From Anoplopoma fimbria (Eukaryota > Chordata > Actinopteri > Perciformes > Anoplopomatidae), in the NCBI RefSeq assembly GCF_027596085.1, contig NC_072471.1, positions 11,521,310 through 11,585,309 of the forward strand: a DNA stretch of 64,000 bases. Reading direction: 5' to 3'. The position numbers and the translations under genes were made by a program. The notes beneath the pieces were generated by a model. That model had not been told where the DNA came from. It made no database searches and was given only the letters and a program-made list of their open reading frames with translations. Below are positions 34,501 to 48,572 of this stretch, in pieces (the first letter of the stretch is position 1; each line of letters starts with the position of its first letter).

Positions 34501-36350
34501 TTCCTCAAATAACTATGAACACCTCTTTCATTGAGTAGCCTCAAGACCAGCGGGTCTCTTAGATCACTTAAATAAAAACGTCTAAAGTTATAATCAGCCT
34601 GCAAACTAGATCTTCCAAAACATGTATGATAACAATGAATTAAAGCTCTAATAGTGTATACTTTAAAGAAACTTAACTTAACAGTTTTATATTATTTAAT
34701 CACCCTGCTTTTAAGCATACTGTTTGGTTCTATTGACACAAAAGGCAAGAGTCACTGGTCTGTATTCCTCTAGCTATACAACTATAATGGTATAAGGCTA
34801 AAAGCCAACATGGATGTTCTGAAGAGTACAGAGTATAGATACAGAACAAAAATGTTTCCCCTATTTCAGCAGGCCCAGACCTGCAGAGTAAATGTGACTC
34901 ATGTGTAGAAAGAGATCTGTCCTTTCTGTAGACTATAAAATAATGAATAGGCATCTTTAAGGCTTCAGTACAGACCTAAATGACTGCAGCTTCACATGTA
35001 CTTGTTAAGCAAGGCAGAGCCTTGCAGCTTGCTATCATTCAATCTCTCGTTGCACAGGCATACGCTATTCACTGCTGCCCAGAGGGCTGTACAGGCCTGT
35101 TGGCCAGCGATGCTGAGCTTGTGGAGGGCCAGACAGCATGAACCCAGCTGTAAAAGAGAGGCTCCACATAGAAGACCACAGTCAGCACTTTGCTACTTTA
35201 ATAACAGATGCTGCCTGAGCAGATGAGTGTAACTTGCAGCAAAGCAGCCTGGGGTTTACATTGGGACTACCCACAAGTTATCTGTGCAAATGCGTACTTT
35301 ATTATGTTAATTAGCCTTGTTTGAGGAGTATTTACATTATGATAGAACTGTCATTCAATTGTTCATTTAAGTAAATCTTCATTGTCTCACTTGGTTTCTT
35401 GTGTTGCTTTGCTTTGCCTAAAGATAATGTGGAAAAAAGCAGAAAGAAAGGAGGTATTGAGCAGGATAGCAGCCCTTGCGCATTAAAACACGATTAATGC
35501 ATGAAAATCGCTTGTCTCCGTCTAATAAAATGGCCATCTGACTGCTGGGACGTTGGCTAAGCAAGATAAACGGAGTTAACCCACTCCAGTCCGCGTTAAT
35601 GAGCTTGTGAAAGATCACACAACTGTCTAAAAACAGGGGCTTCTGCTTTCAGCAACACTGATGCCCTCAGGGTCCCCATGCCTAATACCGGAATCAATAA
35701 TCTCATTGTCAATACAACTCCATGAGCTGACACTTATGGATCTGTGATACCTGATACACATCATTAATCAATGTGGGTTAATGGGAATGCTCTGGTGTGG
35801 GTTTAGGGTGAGAAAATCCAGTGTCATAGTAAATTTCAAATCACGAAAAGGTGAGCTAAATTGACAACAGAAGATGGAACTACAAAATAAATCTTAAACC
35901 TGTCTCCCTCTTCTGTTTATCTGACAAAACAAGGACAGTACAACTCCAATTATCCCAAATTTGACCCTGCTACATGTAGGATTGTGAGTGCAAGTGATCA
36001 GAGTGGCAAAGCTCTCAATAATTCATCACTCAGCATAGTATTTTGTGGCCCGATTTTGATAAACCAAAGCAGTGGCAGGGCTTCTAAGCAAGAAGATACA
36101 TTTTTGCAAATGCAAGAGGAAATTAATTCTTCACTTGTAGTCTGTCTTCCTGGGGACCTTGCAGCACACTTAGAAGACGGTGAACAAAAAACACCTTATG
36201 ATATAATCCAGTACAACAGATTAAAAAGCAGTGCTCAAGTGTTAATTCAGTGTCTGAGGCATTATAAATTATCATTATGTACAGAAGGTGACTTTGAAGT
36301 TGTAGTTGCTGCCTGAATTCGTCTAAATCCTTTTTTAAATACTGTCAAAT

Positions 36351-36660
36351 TAAATCCATCCATCCATCCATCCATTTTCCGTAACCTGCTTATCCAGTTA
36401 AGGGTCGCAGGGGTGCTGGAGCCTATCTCAGCTGTCAATGGGCGAAGGCAGGGTTCACCCTGGACAGGTCGCCAACCTGTCACAGGGCAGACATATAGAG
36501 ACAAACAACCACATCCACACCTACGGGCAATTTAGAGTCTTCAATGCACCTAAGCTGCATGTCTTTGGACTGTGGGAGGAAGCCGGAGAACCCGGAGAGA
36601 ACCCACGCTGACACGGGGAGAACATGCAAACTCCACACAGAAGGTTGTCCAGCCCGGGAA
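36351..36660 (-). mobile_element. Non-autonomous or truncated element with (GATG)n tail, minus strand
   Basis: On the plus strand it starts with (CCAT)n and contains gaacatgcaaactccacaca, atgcatgtc-like and gggtcgcagg phrases of a very common fish repeat. Read on the minus strand its 3' end is GCGACCC...GGATAAGC...GGAAAATGGATGGATGG, nearly the same ending as the full LINE at 1242-4592. It carries no endonuclease or RT coding. Confidence 0.7.
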
Positions 36661-39600
36661 TGTGGCAAAATGATAATGCTCAAATATCCCCATCAGCATG
36701 CCAAACAAAATAAACGGAGGAATAATGGTCAAGAATGGAGCGAAGACAATTTTCCTTATTAAATGAGCTGCCTATTATTTATTATATACATCAATCATTT
36801 GATGGCATTTTCTATAAAACGTCTGAAAGTAGAACAATATATATATATATATTAATTTATTGATTAAAGATGGTTAAGAAACCAGCAAACATTCATATTT
36901 GAGAATCTATGACCTGTAAAAATTTGGAATATTGGACTATATCAGACTCTAGCCTGCTCCCAGCCGTTTCTCTGTGAAATCATTTCATGCTTAAAAAAAG
37001 TAGAGGTAAGGATGAATTTCTCATTTGTCTCCAACATTTATGAAGCAAATGGTGGTCTACAATGTTTACAGACTTCTGGGCACAAAAAGAAGTATTCTAT
37101 ATTATATTATCTTAGTTTTAGAGTCAAATGGAAGGCAGACAGGCATCAGTCAGGTCCTCCCTGAAACCATCAGTCTCTGAGGAGAGGAGGATGAAGATTG
37201 ATGTATGATTAAATAGATAATAGATACGGAGTTAAGAGTTGGGCAGCCGCAAAGAGCCTCCAAGCTGTAGATGGACTGATAAACCAATGGAGAGATTTAT
37301 GAGACTTTTAAAGACAACAGTTATTTCAGCAAGTCACACAGCTGCATCATCTGACCCAACAAGTGACAGTCCATGTGATCCAACAGTTACGGGACACTCC
37401 CTGGACACCTGATAGCTTGTCCTACCTGGTTATGTGAGTGTTTACGCATAGGAGACCAGCGTGGGAAAAGTACCGGTATGTGATATCCATTTAAGAAAAG
37501 TAGCTGCTCTTCCACTTATTAATGGGTCTTTTGTAGAGTGAATAACTTGCAGGTAATATATCACATGGCCGTGATGGATGAGCGGCTTGAATGAATATAT
37601 AACAAAGTGAAGGGGTTTCCTGTGCTTTAGAAAGGACACAGTGATATATTGTAGTTATCAATACCAGTGGTCTTTGAGCCAGTTTTCTCCTCTTTTTCTT
37701 CTCATCTATTTTTGCTGGTTTACGTATATACCAAACTAAATTATGTCAGAGTTTAAGATGTCAAGTCATAAAGACAGACATAGACAGCCTCTAGTTGAAA
37801 AAGAACAAAACGTCAACAGCACACAGACAGACAGCTATATTCCACTATTAAATCAAATCAAACAGAAACTACAAAAAAAGGTGAAATGTGCTGCTTGCAG
37901 CCAGTGGGGTAGCAACAAAGCGCTGGGTAAAGGTTAAATGGGCTTTGTGAGTCATGGATCAGAACGGAGAGTGAAGGAGAGATGGAGTGGGTTGAGGGTC
38001 AATACCAGCAGTGTGTATATGGTGGGAAAATGCTGTAAGAATACTGCGGGGAAAACAGGCGTAGTGCAGAGCCGTGTGCAGCCCTCCCAGGCATGGAAGT
38101 GATTATAATTTAAAGAATGTGGTTGATGGGTTCAAATGTCATATTTGATAACGTCTTTTTTTATGGGAGAACAACCTTCTGTCCATGACATTTCAATTAA
38201 ACAATTATATAATAGAAGAATTAGTTTAATATCTAGGGACAAAGGTTATCCTTTTACTATCCAATATATTCATTATGTCAATGGATGAAATAGCTATGTG
38301 AAATGCGCATGCATCGGTCACAAATCAACAAAAACATGACCCGATTTAGCTAATCTGCTAATGCTGCATTTAGCCAGTGTTTGCTAACATGTTCGCCATA
38401 TTAACTTTATAAAAGTGTTCATACGTCAGCGTTTTGTTCTGACAGCGTGTTACTGAGTGCACGAATAAATCAATGGATCTAGGTTTAAAGAATTTTAGTT
38501 TAGAAAATATAAAGTAACCTATTTAGGACATTATAATGAATGCACGTGTCACACAAACAGTTTGACACTTCTACAAGAAAGTGAAAAAAAAAAGACATCA
38601 GACATTCATTAATAAATCATATGGCTGTCTTGCCAAAGCTAAGTCTTTAAAACTGTTAATTATATGGACCAGGGCAAGAAGCTGTGAGGAAACTGATATA
38701 TTATTAACAGAAAAGTGAAGCAGAATATTGTTAACTCTTTTGTCAGATAAATTAAATTAAATATGTTCCTGCTTCCTGGTGAAATCAATAGTTTATCTTT
38801 GACCAAAATATGACAGATCTTTTTAACAAACAAAATGTTGTCTAAAAATATAAAGACTGACAGTAGGCCTATATGCTGTTTATCTTAATGGGACAAAATA
38901 AAAATATATTTTTAGTTTGAGCTGATTCATGATCAGGTATAGTGTGGCATTTGTGCCAGAAAAGCATTTGCAGTACCAACTAAACCAATTAATTATACAT
39001 CTCTAAAGGACAGGTAGCAGCTTTAATCATTATATCCTCTAAGGCTCTGCATCTCTGTATCCCTTTGGGCCGGTGGTGTCTCTGATTTAAATCTGGCTGT
39101 GTGAGTATCATCACAGTGTATCTTAGCAGACTAAGCAGGGACATCAGGGTTATCTTATCCCCACAGAAACGACACCAGGAGAACAATCTGATCCTCCTTC
39201 TGATCAGTACCAGCCACAGAGTTTCAGAGAGACAATCACTGGATGTTCCTTTCATGCTGGTATCTACAGCTTCAAATGATGTGTGGTTGTCTCATATCTC
39301 ACGTCCAACTGTAATAAGCTAAAGTGCTACAACAGCAGCCTGGCTGTGATAGGACAATGCGGAGTATCTGGCAGCCCAAAAAAAGAAAAAAAAAACAGTC
39401 AGCTCAGCAGTTTTAGGGGTGAAAGAGATTGTGACAGAGAGGACAGAGTGGCAGGGTGGGGCATTATCACTGATGTGAAACACCATTGACTTTTATGGGC
39501 CGATATCCAGAGGCATCAAATGATGCATGAGGCAAATTATTTGGTTTTACAGTAAGTTACACAGCATCAACATACAGTCTGGACTGGATTTTGGTCTGTT

Positions 39601-41117
39601 GACAGGAAACACATGCTGAATGTTCATTAAAATGGGTTTATTTGCTGTTTACAACTGAAGAGCAAGGCAGATGTTACACAACTCCCTTTCTCTCTTCAAG
39701 GCCCATAAAGATGAGGATCTGTCTGCCTTCAATTGCTTCATCAGTTAACAGACACATCTTAAGCTTTTCCCCTCTGAGAACAACTTCTGTTCTTTGTCTT
39801 CATTATCTGCTCACTGGACAGTTCATTTTCCAACAAAGACATTCTTTTAGTACGACCATAGGGCTCTCATTGAAGGCGGGCTGGTCTCAGAAAGGCCTTC
39901 TCCAAGGGGTCAGACGAGTATGATCGAGGACACATGCGAGCTCCATTGAACTGGAGCCACTTTTTTCCCCACACCTACACAAATTGACAATTAGCATGCT
40001 CAATATAAAATGTCCCCTGAACAAATGAGGCCAGACTAACTACTCTGAGTTCCACTAGAAGACTAGAATCCACAAATGCTGCTGAGACCAACTTTTGCTA
40101 AATATTGGAAAGATATTTCCATTATATGCATATTCTGTAGACACAAATGCACCTTACGGTGTAGGATAATGACAACAAAATTGACACCAGTCTTGCGAAA
40201 GGGAGCATTAGGGGCCCTGGGTAGGTGTAGCATGAAGACTTTCAGCTAGGGGCCAATGAAATCCTTAAAAAGCAATACATAATTACACACTCTAGAAATC
40301 ATGTGTAAAGGCTATCAGATAAATTTTCCATCAAACTAATCTCTCCTTGTTGCTGGGGGTAAAAAAAAGAAGTCTTCCTATGAGAAAAGAAAAAAAAATC
40401 TATTTTTATATAAGTGAAGATACAGTCCTCCTCAGAAAAAAATCATCCGTGGTTGACACATTCAATTATGCAGTGTAAAAACATCTTTAATAATCATTGT
40501 TAAGATTGGTTGGCTCACACCCGTCATGTGATGCTGGTGCCTTAACCCAATTGGATGTTTAGTGTGATAAGAAGAACTCTTTAATGGCTTCTTTGACCCA
40601 AATCCTCACTAATCATTTTAGAGCTGTGAACAAGATTCTGGTGGATGGGGGGTAATATTATTTTTAAGCCTACTGTACAATGAATTAAGCTCCCACCGCT
40701 GGGACTTGAACATTTCCTCCTTTGTTTCCCTTAGCGCTAGTTTTAAAAGAAAGAGGATATATACACATATATATCGTTTTTTTCTCCTCAATTGTCCTCT
40801 CTAATCTTTTTTCTTAAACTATGAATGGATTTAACAAAAAATTATCAATGCCTGCATATGGCTCAGTATATAAAATTAAATCACCCGTTCGGACGGATAT
40901 TGACGATATGTTTTTACACTCAGCAAGAGACAGCTACTACCAGTCTGGCAAGTCCTCTGCTCCCACCCACTCTCCCATCTGTTGCCCACCTGATCCACAC
41001 AAACAACTCAACTGTCAAACAAGCAGACTCACACCTATTGATACGTACTATATAAAAGAACCTGATCACTAAAAACATATATAAATGTATAAATTATTGA
41101 CCTTTTTAAGCGTATAT

Positions 41118-41118
<1 letters not shown>

Positions 41119-41211
<93 letters not shown>
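41119..41211. repeat. (GT)n microsatellite
   Basis: About 93 bp of uninterrupted GT/TG, directly followed (75 bp later) by a long pyrimidine tract. Confidence 0.96.
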
Positions 41212-41212
<1 letters not shown>

Positions 41213-41285
41213 TACAGGCGTGGCATGCTATGTCTCCTTGTATTAATCTCCAGTCTCTTGCTCTCCTTCAGATGCAGCCTGGCAC

Positions 41286-41700
41286 AGCTGGTGATCACAG
41301 CAGCATGTCGCTCCTCTCCTCTTCTCTCAATTCTTCTTTACTTTACTCCTCCTCACTGGAGCTCATCTCCTCCTTCATTCAACACATATTTTTCTTACCC
41401 TTTTCCTATGTGCATTTCTCTCTCTCCTCTCTCCTTCCCCTCGTTCACTTTTATTTTCTGTCTTTTACTTTTCGCTCCTCTTTCTACCCTTTCCTTTTCT
41501 CTCCTCTTGCCTACTCTCCTCTCTCATCCTCTCCTTTCCTTTCCCTTTCTTTCCAGCTTCCTTTTCTCTACTCTCCTTCCTTTTATTCCCTTTTCAATCC
41601 ACTGCTCTCCTTTCGATTGCTCTCTCTTTTCCCCTCTCTTTTAATCCCTCCTCTCCTTTCCTTTCCCTTCATTCCTCTCCTTCTCTTCTACTGGTTTATA
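41286..41700 (+). repeat. CT-rich (polypyrimidine) tract
   Basis: Roughly 400 bp almost entirely of C and T on the plus strand, built from cctctcctttc-like units. It makes long Ser/Leu/Phe-rich ORFs that are not proteins. Confidence 0.88.
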
Positions 41701-44700
41701 AACCTCAATTGACAACATAATATAATAAACGGTATACTTTTATACTGAGATACAGCGCTTAGCGTCAGGTTTGAACCTGGTTGCAACTCACTTTTTTATC
41801 ATTATCAATAAATGATTATTCTGTCAATACGACTGTTTAAAAAATGTTAGAAAATTGTGCATCACACTTTCCCAGGGTGACATATTTAGAATCATGTTTT
41901 ATCCGGCCAAGAGTCTACAACCTAAAGATATTCAGTTTATAATGATATGAAACAGGGAAACGCAGCAAATCCTTTTATGCAGTTTTTCCTTGAAAAATGA
42001 TTGAAACTATTACTAAATTGTCAGAATTGATGCAGATTCATATTCTGTCGATCAACTAATTGATTACTCAATTAATTGTGTCAGCTTTGGCATAGTATTT
42101 AAAAATCACATTAGCAGAAAAATATATTTGTACACCTGACATTTTAGACCCTTTTGCTAAAAACAAGCCTGTATGTGCAAAACTGCCAAGTCCTTTTCTG
42201 GGACGAAACTGGGTCTCTCCCATCTCCAAGCAATAATATCATCTTCCAAAAATAAACACAACAAAAAACCATCTGTCTTAATGGAAGGCAGAGAGAACAA
42301 CATCTGCTCTCTCAGAAATCTACCAGCAGCAAATTGTCACACTCCAGACCCGGCTTTAACTTTCCCCCATTTTCCAATTCATCAATCCTCAGCCAGTCCT
42401 GCTAATTTAATGTGTCCCGGTCACTTAATGAAAACAACCACCCAAAGATGTCCAGCTGTGAGCCAAGGGTGTGGGGGCGTTTATATGCCTCCCGCCCCCT
42501 CACCCGCCATCATCGCCTCAGGGTGCTGATGCTATTAACCCAAAGCATACAGAAGAATATGCTGCTAATTGTATTCATTTGGCCGCAGCTCCCACAGCGG
42601 TCTAACAGACACGAGCCAGGGGTTTATAAATCTACACTGAGACAAAAAACAAAAAGGATGGCTTCATTAACACGTGCACCTGCATATTTCATTGGCGATT
42701 GCTGGGAGTGAGCTTAGCAAACTATTGGGATGAATTAAAGAAGAAGCATTGTTTCCTCGTTGCCTGGGGCACTGCTAACCAAAACCATAATTGCAGCATA
42801 ATATCTAGTTTTATGAACCCACAAAACAAAAGATATATTATGCAGCTAGAAAATGCAAATGTGCAAACAGATTCTCTCAAAGCATTTCCTCAGTATAACA
42901 GGAATGGTTTAGGATACAGCCAAAAAACAAAATACCACCCATATGAACTCTTAGTGATGCTATATGCAGTTTTATGTTTTCCAGGCAAGTGTGACTATGT
43001 TAAGGTAAATAATTCAAGAAAAAAGGGGAATATTTGCTGGTTCCAGGTTTTCAATGTTGGATTTTTTTGGTTTAACACAATTTAATTTATCACTGCAAAT
43101 TCAATATCTATTAGTTTGGGACTCTTGGTCCAGTCAGACATGGCATTTAAGTTCATCACTTTGGGTTTTCAGTACTTTTGATGAGCATTTTCCACTACTT
43201 AAAAAAAAAAATCATAATTAAACAAGGAAAAAACCAAGCAATTTGAAGCCATCACTAGGGGCATTGGGACATTATGAAAAGCAGTTATACTAGTACTAGA
43301 CTGGGCTCCTTTAACAAAACCATTAATTAAGTAATCAAGAAAATGAATTCCAGAACAGTTTCTCAAATCATATAAACATATACGCTACGCAAGCTGCTGT
43401 TTAGATAGCAACATTTTTAGGGTAAACAACCACTCAATTAAAATGTAATCTTTAAATATAATGAATCCTATTAAATTAATCAATATAGCATTTCCATGTA
43501 TATTTACTTTGAGTTTACTTCGGTGCCCAATTTTCATGGTTTGAAATATCTACAGCTTCAATCTCACCTGAATGAAATGACAGAAACTAGACCTCTCACC
43601 CTAATCTGCAAACAGCCAGAAAACAATATTATGCATGGCCCGCGTCTGAAAATTGTGTCATCACTTAAGGCGAGAGAATTAGAATGAGAACCCACCATAA
43701 GCTCCATCACCTGACTTGTGTCTAATGGGCCGTGGATAAATGGGAGAGCGGGAGAGTGACGATGACACTGCATCTGCCATGAGTAATGGCTCAGTGCTGG
43801 CTCTGCACTGACAAGTCTGGGGACTTATCACAGGAGACGGAGGTCATGTCTTGTGATGTCTCGTGGAGGGAGGGGGGGCTCGCCAAAGGGGATTGTGGTG
43901 CCAACGCACATTACCTGCCATGCCCCAGCATTGCATCATATGATCTATTTTTAAAATGAAATGCACTTCCTATCATACTAATTGATAATAGCCCAGGTCA
44001 TTTAAAATAAATGATATATGTAATATTTTTTTAAATGTAGAAAGGTTCATTTGAGGTGTAACAAATTTGATAAAGTATGCTCGAACATTAGGTCTTTTGG
44101 CATTTTGACTCGTTATAGTAGGAAAAGCACAGCTGTTACTTATAACATTAACGATGGCTGCGCTCATGTGTCTAAATGGAATTCATTTAATTTGATTGTT
44201 TACACCTGTGCTTCTCCCTCTGACATGTCACGGTGTCTTCTGTGGAAAAAAGGCCTTTTGGTGTCAAATCTAGCCTAATATCTGTAAACGTAACTTTGTG
44301 ATTCACAAACAAAAGGTCATCCAATGTTTTTTTTTTTTTTAGAGAAGAAGACAGAAATCAGTGAGAGTATATGACATCTCATGTCTCAGCTCTTCCTTAA
44401 CGCCTCTACAGTATGAAATGCTGACTGGAACTTTCTGAAAGTCAACAGACTGATGTTAGCGGTCGAGTGCAGCTTCAGGATTGCACAACACAACAGAAGG
44501 CTTCGCATTCACAGCGCTTGATCACAACTGAGTGCAAAGCTTTTTATATAAAAGAGGAGTTAACACATAATAATATAGGGACCTATTGGGTCAAATGAAC
44601 TCACTGCAACATGTCATCACATCACATAGTGTTACAACAACAGCAGATGCTAGCTGCACACATTAGCAAGAAATAATCCCACTCAACTCCACACAGTCAG

Positions 44701-46363
44701 ATAGTGGGATTCTTATTACCATCACAATGATTCTTTTTTAAGGACTGATTTGTAGTCAGGTGTGTGACACAATGGTCACATACCGTATACTGCAAGCAAT
44801 ATTTCAAAGCATCTGTAATACTTATGCATTGCCCGTTGAAAACATGCCTGGTTAGAACGGGCCAAATGCTTGGCCTGTTGTGTTGCCGCTTGCAGCTCTT
44901 TCAAGAACCGCTCATTCAAACAATTTCACACTCAACACTTCGCTTCCTTGGGTCTTCAGCAAAAACACCTGCCATGACATAATTGCATCACACACCCAAG
45001 TCGCAGCTAATCACAGTCAGAAACAATGGTGAAATAGGCCTCCAGAATGGTTCACGGGAAAAGACACCAGACTTTACCTTTACTAGGCAACCTGGGCCTG
45101 GAGCCTCAACTAAAAGGGCCCCAAACATCTATAGATTTATTATGATGATTAGATATGAAAATGATTTAATTATTTTACTATTCTAACTCATTATAACCTG
45201 ACATGACTTACAAAAGCCCCCAAATCACCTAAAAATATGCTACTCAGCTGTGTGACCTACTTCTTCCTGTGTCCTCTTACTTTGAAAGAAAAAGGGAAGA
45301 AAAAGTTCCGCTGTGATGTTATTCAGCATCAATTTAGCAGCTTTATCCAGCGTCCAGCAGCAAAAGTGAACTGCAATGAGCCGTCTGCTCGCAGCCGACG
45401 ACATGCTGGATTAAAGAGCCCTGAGGCTCCGCCCCTGCTTCTACACAGAGGGCTGTGTACTTGTTTATTTAAAGTTTATTAATATTATATGTGTTGAGTG
45501 GCCAAATTCTAATGGGGCACCCAACAATACACCCGCAAAGTGTGAAGTAGATCAGAGGAACGTTTCTCAAGATATGCGAAGAACACACTGACAGACGGAG
45601 ATTTATTGATATATATCACCAATCACTCACACAAACACATGTTCTGCAAGCATCCTTGTGGGCCCCAATGGGGAAATAAACCACTGCTCTGTTTGTTGGC
45701 AATTCTCTACCACTGAGCATCAGGACAACACTGAATATATGTCATTTTTTCTTCTTAAATCACAATGTGGAAACAATATAGGCCTTTCTATGTCGCATTA
45801 ATATCGGCATGCATTCAGCTTCTATGACATGGGCAGCAACTGATAATATATTCATCAGTTTGCCTACCCTCTAAAATGTATGCAAATAGTCAAACTGTCC
45901 ATATTTCTATCACATATGACAAAGAAAACTAGCAAATCATCACATTTAAGATGCTAAAACCAGAGAGCGTTTGGGCATATGCTTGAAAATGACCTGAAAT
46001 GATTAATCGATTTATTGAACAATCCTTTCAGCACTAATACTTGCCTGCAAATGCTGATGATTTGTCTAAGGAATCTTTAACACATTCGGTTTTCAAATCC
46101 AAAAGATGAATCATCTTCTTTGACTGTAACCAATCCAATGTCAACTCAAACTGCAGAGTAAATATCATGTGTTATCCACTCCATTCTGCCCTTTTCTATG
46201 CCTTTGCATTTGGAGACATGTAGAAAGATGTATTAGACGGCATTTTGAGGAGAAACCATACAAATATCACAAACAATCTTCCTTCATGGAACCCTCAAAT
46301 GTATTTTTTATGGAAGAATCGATAAAAAATATTGATCAACAATGAAAGAAGAGGACGCTGATG

Positions 46364-46380
46364 CCCCCCCCCCCCCCCCC
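46364..46380. repeat. Poly-C run
   Basis: Seventeen consecutive C. Such a run is prone to length error in assemblies. Confidence 0.9.
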
Positions 46381-46610
46381 ACCAACCCATATACTGATTA
46401 CCAACAGACACCTGCTGACAATTCATATCTCTACATGTTATATCTGCAAACAAAGCCTCAGTGCTGCCTGCCTTGAAGTCAAAAACCCTTGGATTGACAG
46501 CTGGAGGTGCTGAGCTACATCTCGCAGCATCACTGGCAGACATCAAATAATCCCCTCAGCCTGCGGGCCTGCCTGCACCGGCCGGCGGCAGAAACAATGA
46601 GCACAAACCC

Positions 46611-46668
46611 TGCTGCTGCTGCTGATGCTGATGCTGATGCTGATGATGCTGATGCTGCTGCTGCTGCA
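46611..46668. repeat. (GCT/GAT) trinucleotide repeat
   Basis: Mixed gctgat and gctgct units, about 19 triplets, near the candidate nrcam promoter. Confidence 0.9.
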
Positions 46669-46879
46669 ACCACCCCCTTTGCAGCCGATCAACACATTGC
46701 CATCACCTCTCTCCAGTTGCTTTGATGGTTCCTCTTCAAAATGCAATGCATGTCGTGCGTTGAGGCTGCACTTGGTCTGCCTTTTTGAAGCTCAGCAAAA
46801 AAAGACACGACAATCGGCGTCCATATTGCTATATTATATTTGCACCTGGTCATCCTAGTCAAGCAGCACCGTGCAAATG

Positions 46880-46898
46880 AAAAAAAAAAAAAAAAAAA
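46880..46898. repeat. Poly-A run
   Basis: Nineteen consecutive A, about 130 bp downstream (minus sense) of the candidate first exon. Confidence 0.9.
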
Positions 46899-47024
46899 TG
46901 CAAGTCTTGACACATCCACTGCACCAATATTCTCAAGCAAAATGTGTTAATACTGAAGACAACGGGGTGGAAAATGCAATCTCCATCTTCAAGAAAAAGA
47001 AAAAGAGGCATTGGTAAAACTCAC

Positions 47025-47330
47025 CGTCTGCTGCAAACCGGCTCCTGATTCCTCCCCCGGCAGTGAGTGTGTGTTGATGCTGTAGAAAAATGATGAGGTG
47101 TATGTGTGTGTGTGTGTATATGTATGTGTGTATGTGTGTGTGAGGGACCGTGCCTGTCTAGTGTGTGTCCGTCCCCCCTCAGCCGCTGCAGCAGCAAGCT
47201 GTGGTCCACACGGCTCCTCCACTCTCCTCACCAGCTCCCCCGCCGCTGTCAAAAACCAGCAGCGACAAAGATCGTCTATGATTTTGTGAGGACGACGCAC
47301 CTCTGAGCGAAAACCTTGCCCACTTTAGAG
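47025..47330 (-). other. nrcam: Candidate nrcam first exon and promoter region
   Basis: A GC-rich, CpG-bearing island between AT-rich flanks. On the minus strand it ends in a good donor, GCAGACG|GTGAGT, at 47025/47024, and has no acceptor or long convincing ORF, as expected for a non-coding first exon. The right border is only approximate (about 47250-47330). An embedded TG-rich run (47098-47144) would lie in the UTR. It is placed 4 kb downstream of the PNPLA8 polyadenylation signal. Confidence 0.42.
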
Positions 47331-48524
47331 ACCGTTTCTATGTATGTCTGCGTGGTGCCTCATTTATTCCCAGTGTTTCCCTTGTGGAAAACAGGCATGT
47401 TGATACATATTTAGGTCTACACATACGTTTTTGTTTTTAAATGTTTTGTTTTATTTCGAGAATTACTCAAAGATGAATTGCATTCGGCTAATTATGTATG
47501 GTGGCAGCTAGTATAAGACGTCTTGCAAGGATGCCCAATGCACCACATTTCTGTATATGTAATAAATACAAAAATTAATACGTAAATGAATTAAAAGAAA
47601 GCAATCTTACTGTGGACCTACATTTATTTTGGTCTAATATGTATGGCTACATTGGAGGACTCCAGTCTCGACTTTATTTCTGGTATATGGAGATTATTTC
47701 GGAGTGATATCTCTGTATTTCCACCCACTATCTGTAGGTCGGTGCCAATCCGGTGCAGAAAAAAATCGCAACTACAGCGACCCCATTTTAACAGGCGGCA
47801 ACAGTGGGTACTGCAGGAAGATATGTGTGAAATAAACAATAACCCTGCTGAGTTCCCTTGTTGTTCCTTACTGTATTTAATGAAAGCTCTCTGTGTTCCT
47901 GTAAAAAGTCACATGTAGCGCTGTCCATCTGTGGGAATCATGATGGAGTTATTGTGTTCTCTAGTAGGAGGCCTATCTTTTAATCTTTATTTCTTATATA
48001 TGTATTAACAGGTTTTACGCCAGAGTTTTATATTTATTTGACAGCATAGGTAAATACTTTCCTTTTAATATTTATAAAATTGTTTGAAATGTTACAATTA
48101 AGCACATTAATCACTGGTTCCTCTGGTATCTCGATGATGTAAATACCTAATGCAGATGTTTGTGCAAAATGGTATAAGAAATGTACCCTTAGGCAATGTA
48201 CCCTGTAATCTTATTACTTTCAACTCAACTATGAAGCTTTAAAATCCCCTCAAAATAAGTAAAACTTGGGAAGTCCATACAGGGTAGTTTAAATGCTGCA
48301 TGTGAGTGTTTAATGTGGGTAAATTAGATGTAAATGTGCAGGTTATGTATATTTCCAATGTTGGATACGAGACACAGGTGTTTCTCTGCCATCAACACAG
48401 GACAGGTGTCTCATGCAGACACTGACACGGTGGAGCTGGTGTCAAACGCCCCGCTGCACATTACATTATCATTACTTGCCCACCAATCCATGTCACATTT
48501 CTAACTGCACAACATGGCAGCTGG

Positions 48525-48572
48525 GGGTGTGTGTGTGTGTGTGTGTGTGTGCGTGTGTGCGTGTGTGTGTGT
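48525..48572. repeat. Interrupted (GT)n microsatellite
   Basis: TG dinucleotides with two GCGTG interruptions. Confidence 0.93.

Noticed and set aside
35984..36316. 110-codon plus-strand ORF ending just before the (CCAT)n repeat
   Set aside because: No known family, no matching splice pattern and ordinary AT-rich composition.
36262..36762. Several overlapping ORFs of 60-80 codons
   Set aside because: They fall in a repeat (36351-36660) whose reading frames have no RT or other motif.
41119..41712. Open frame of 197 codons, plus strand
   Set aside because: Made of (GT)n giving Cys-Val repeats and a CT-rich tract giving Ser/Leu/Phe; no start context, splice sites or family resemblance.
46507..46858. 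ORFs with Ala/Asp or Leu/Met runs
   Set aside because: Translations of the GCT/GAT triplet repeat; all frames are open because of the repeat.
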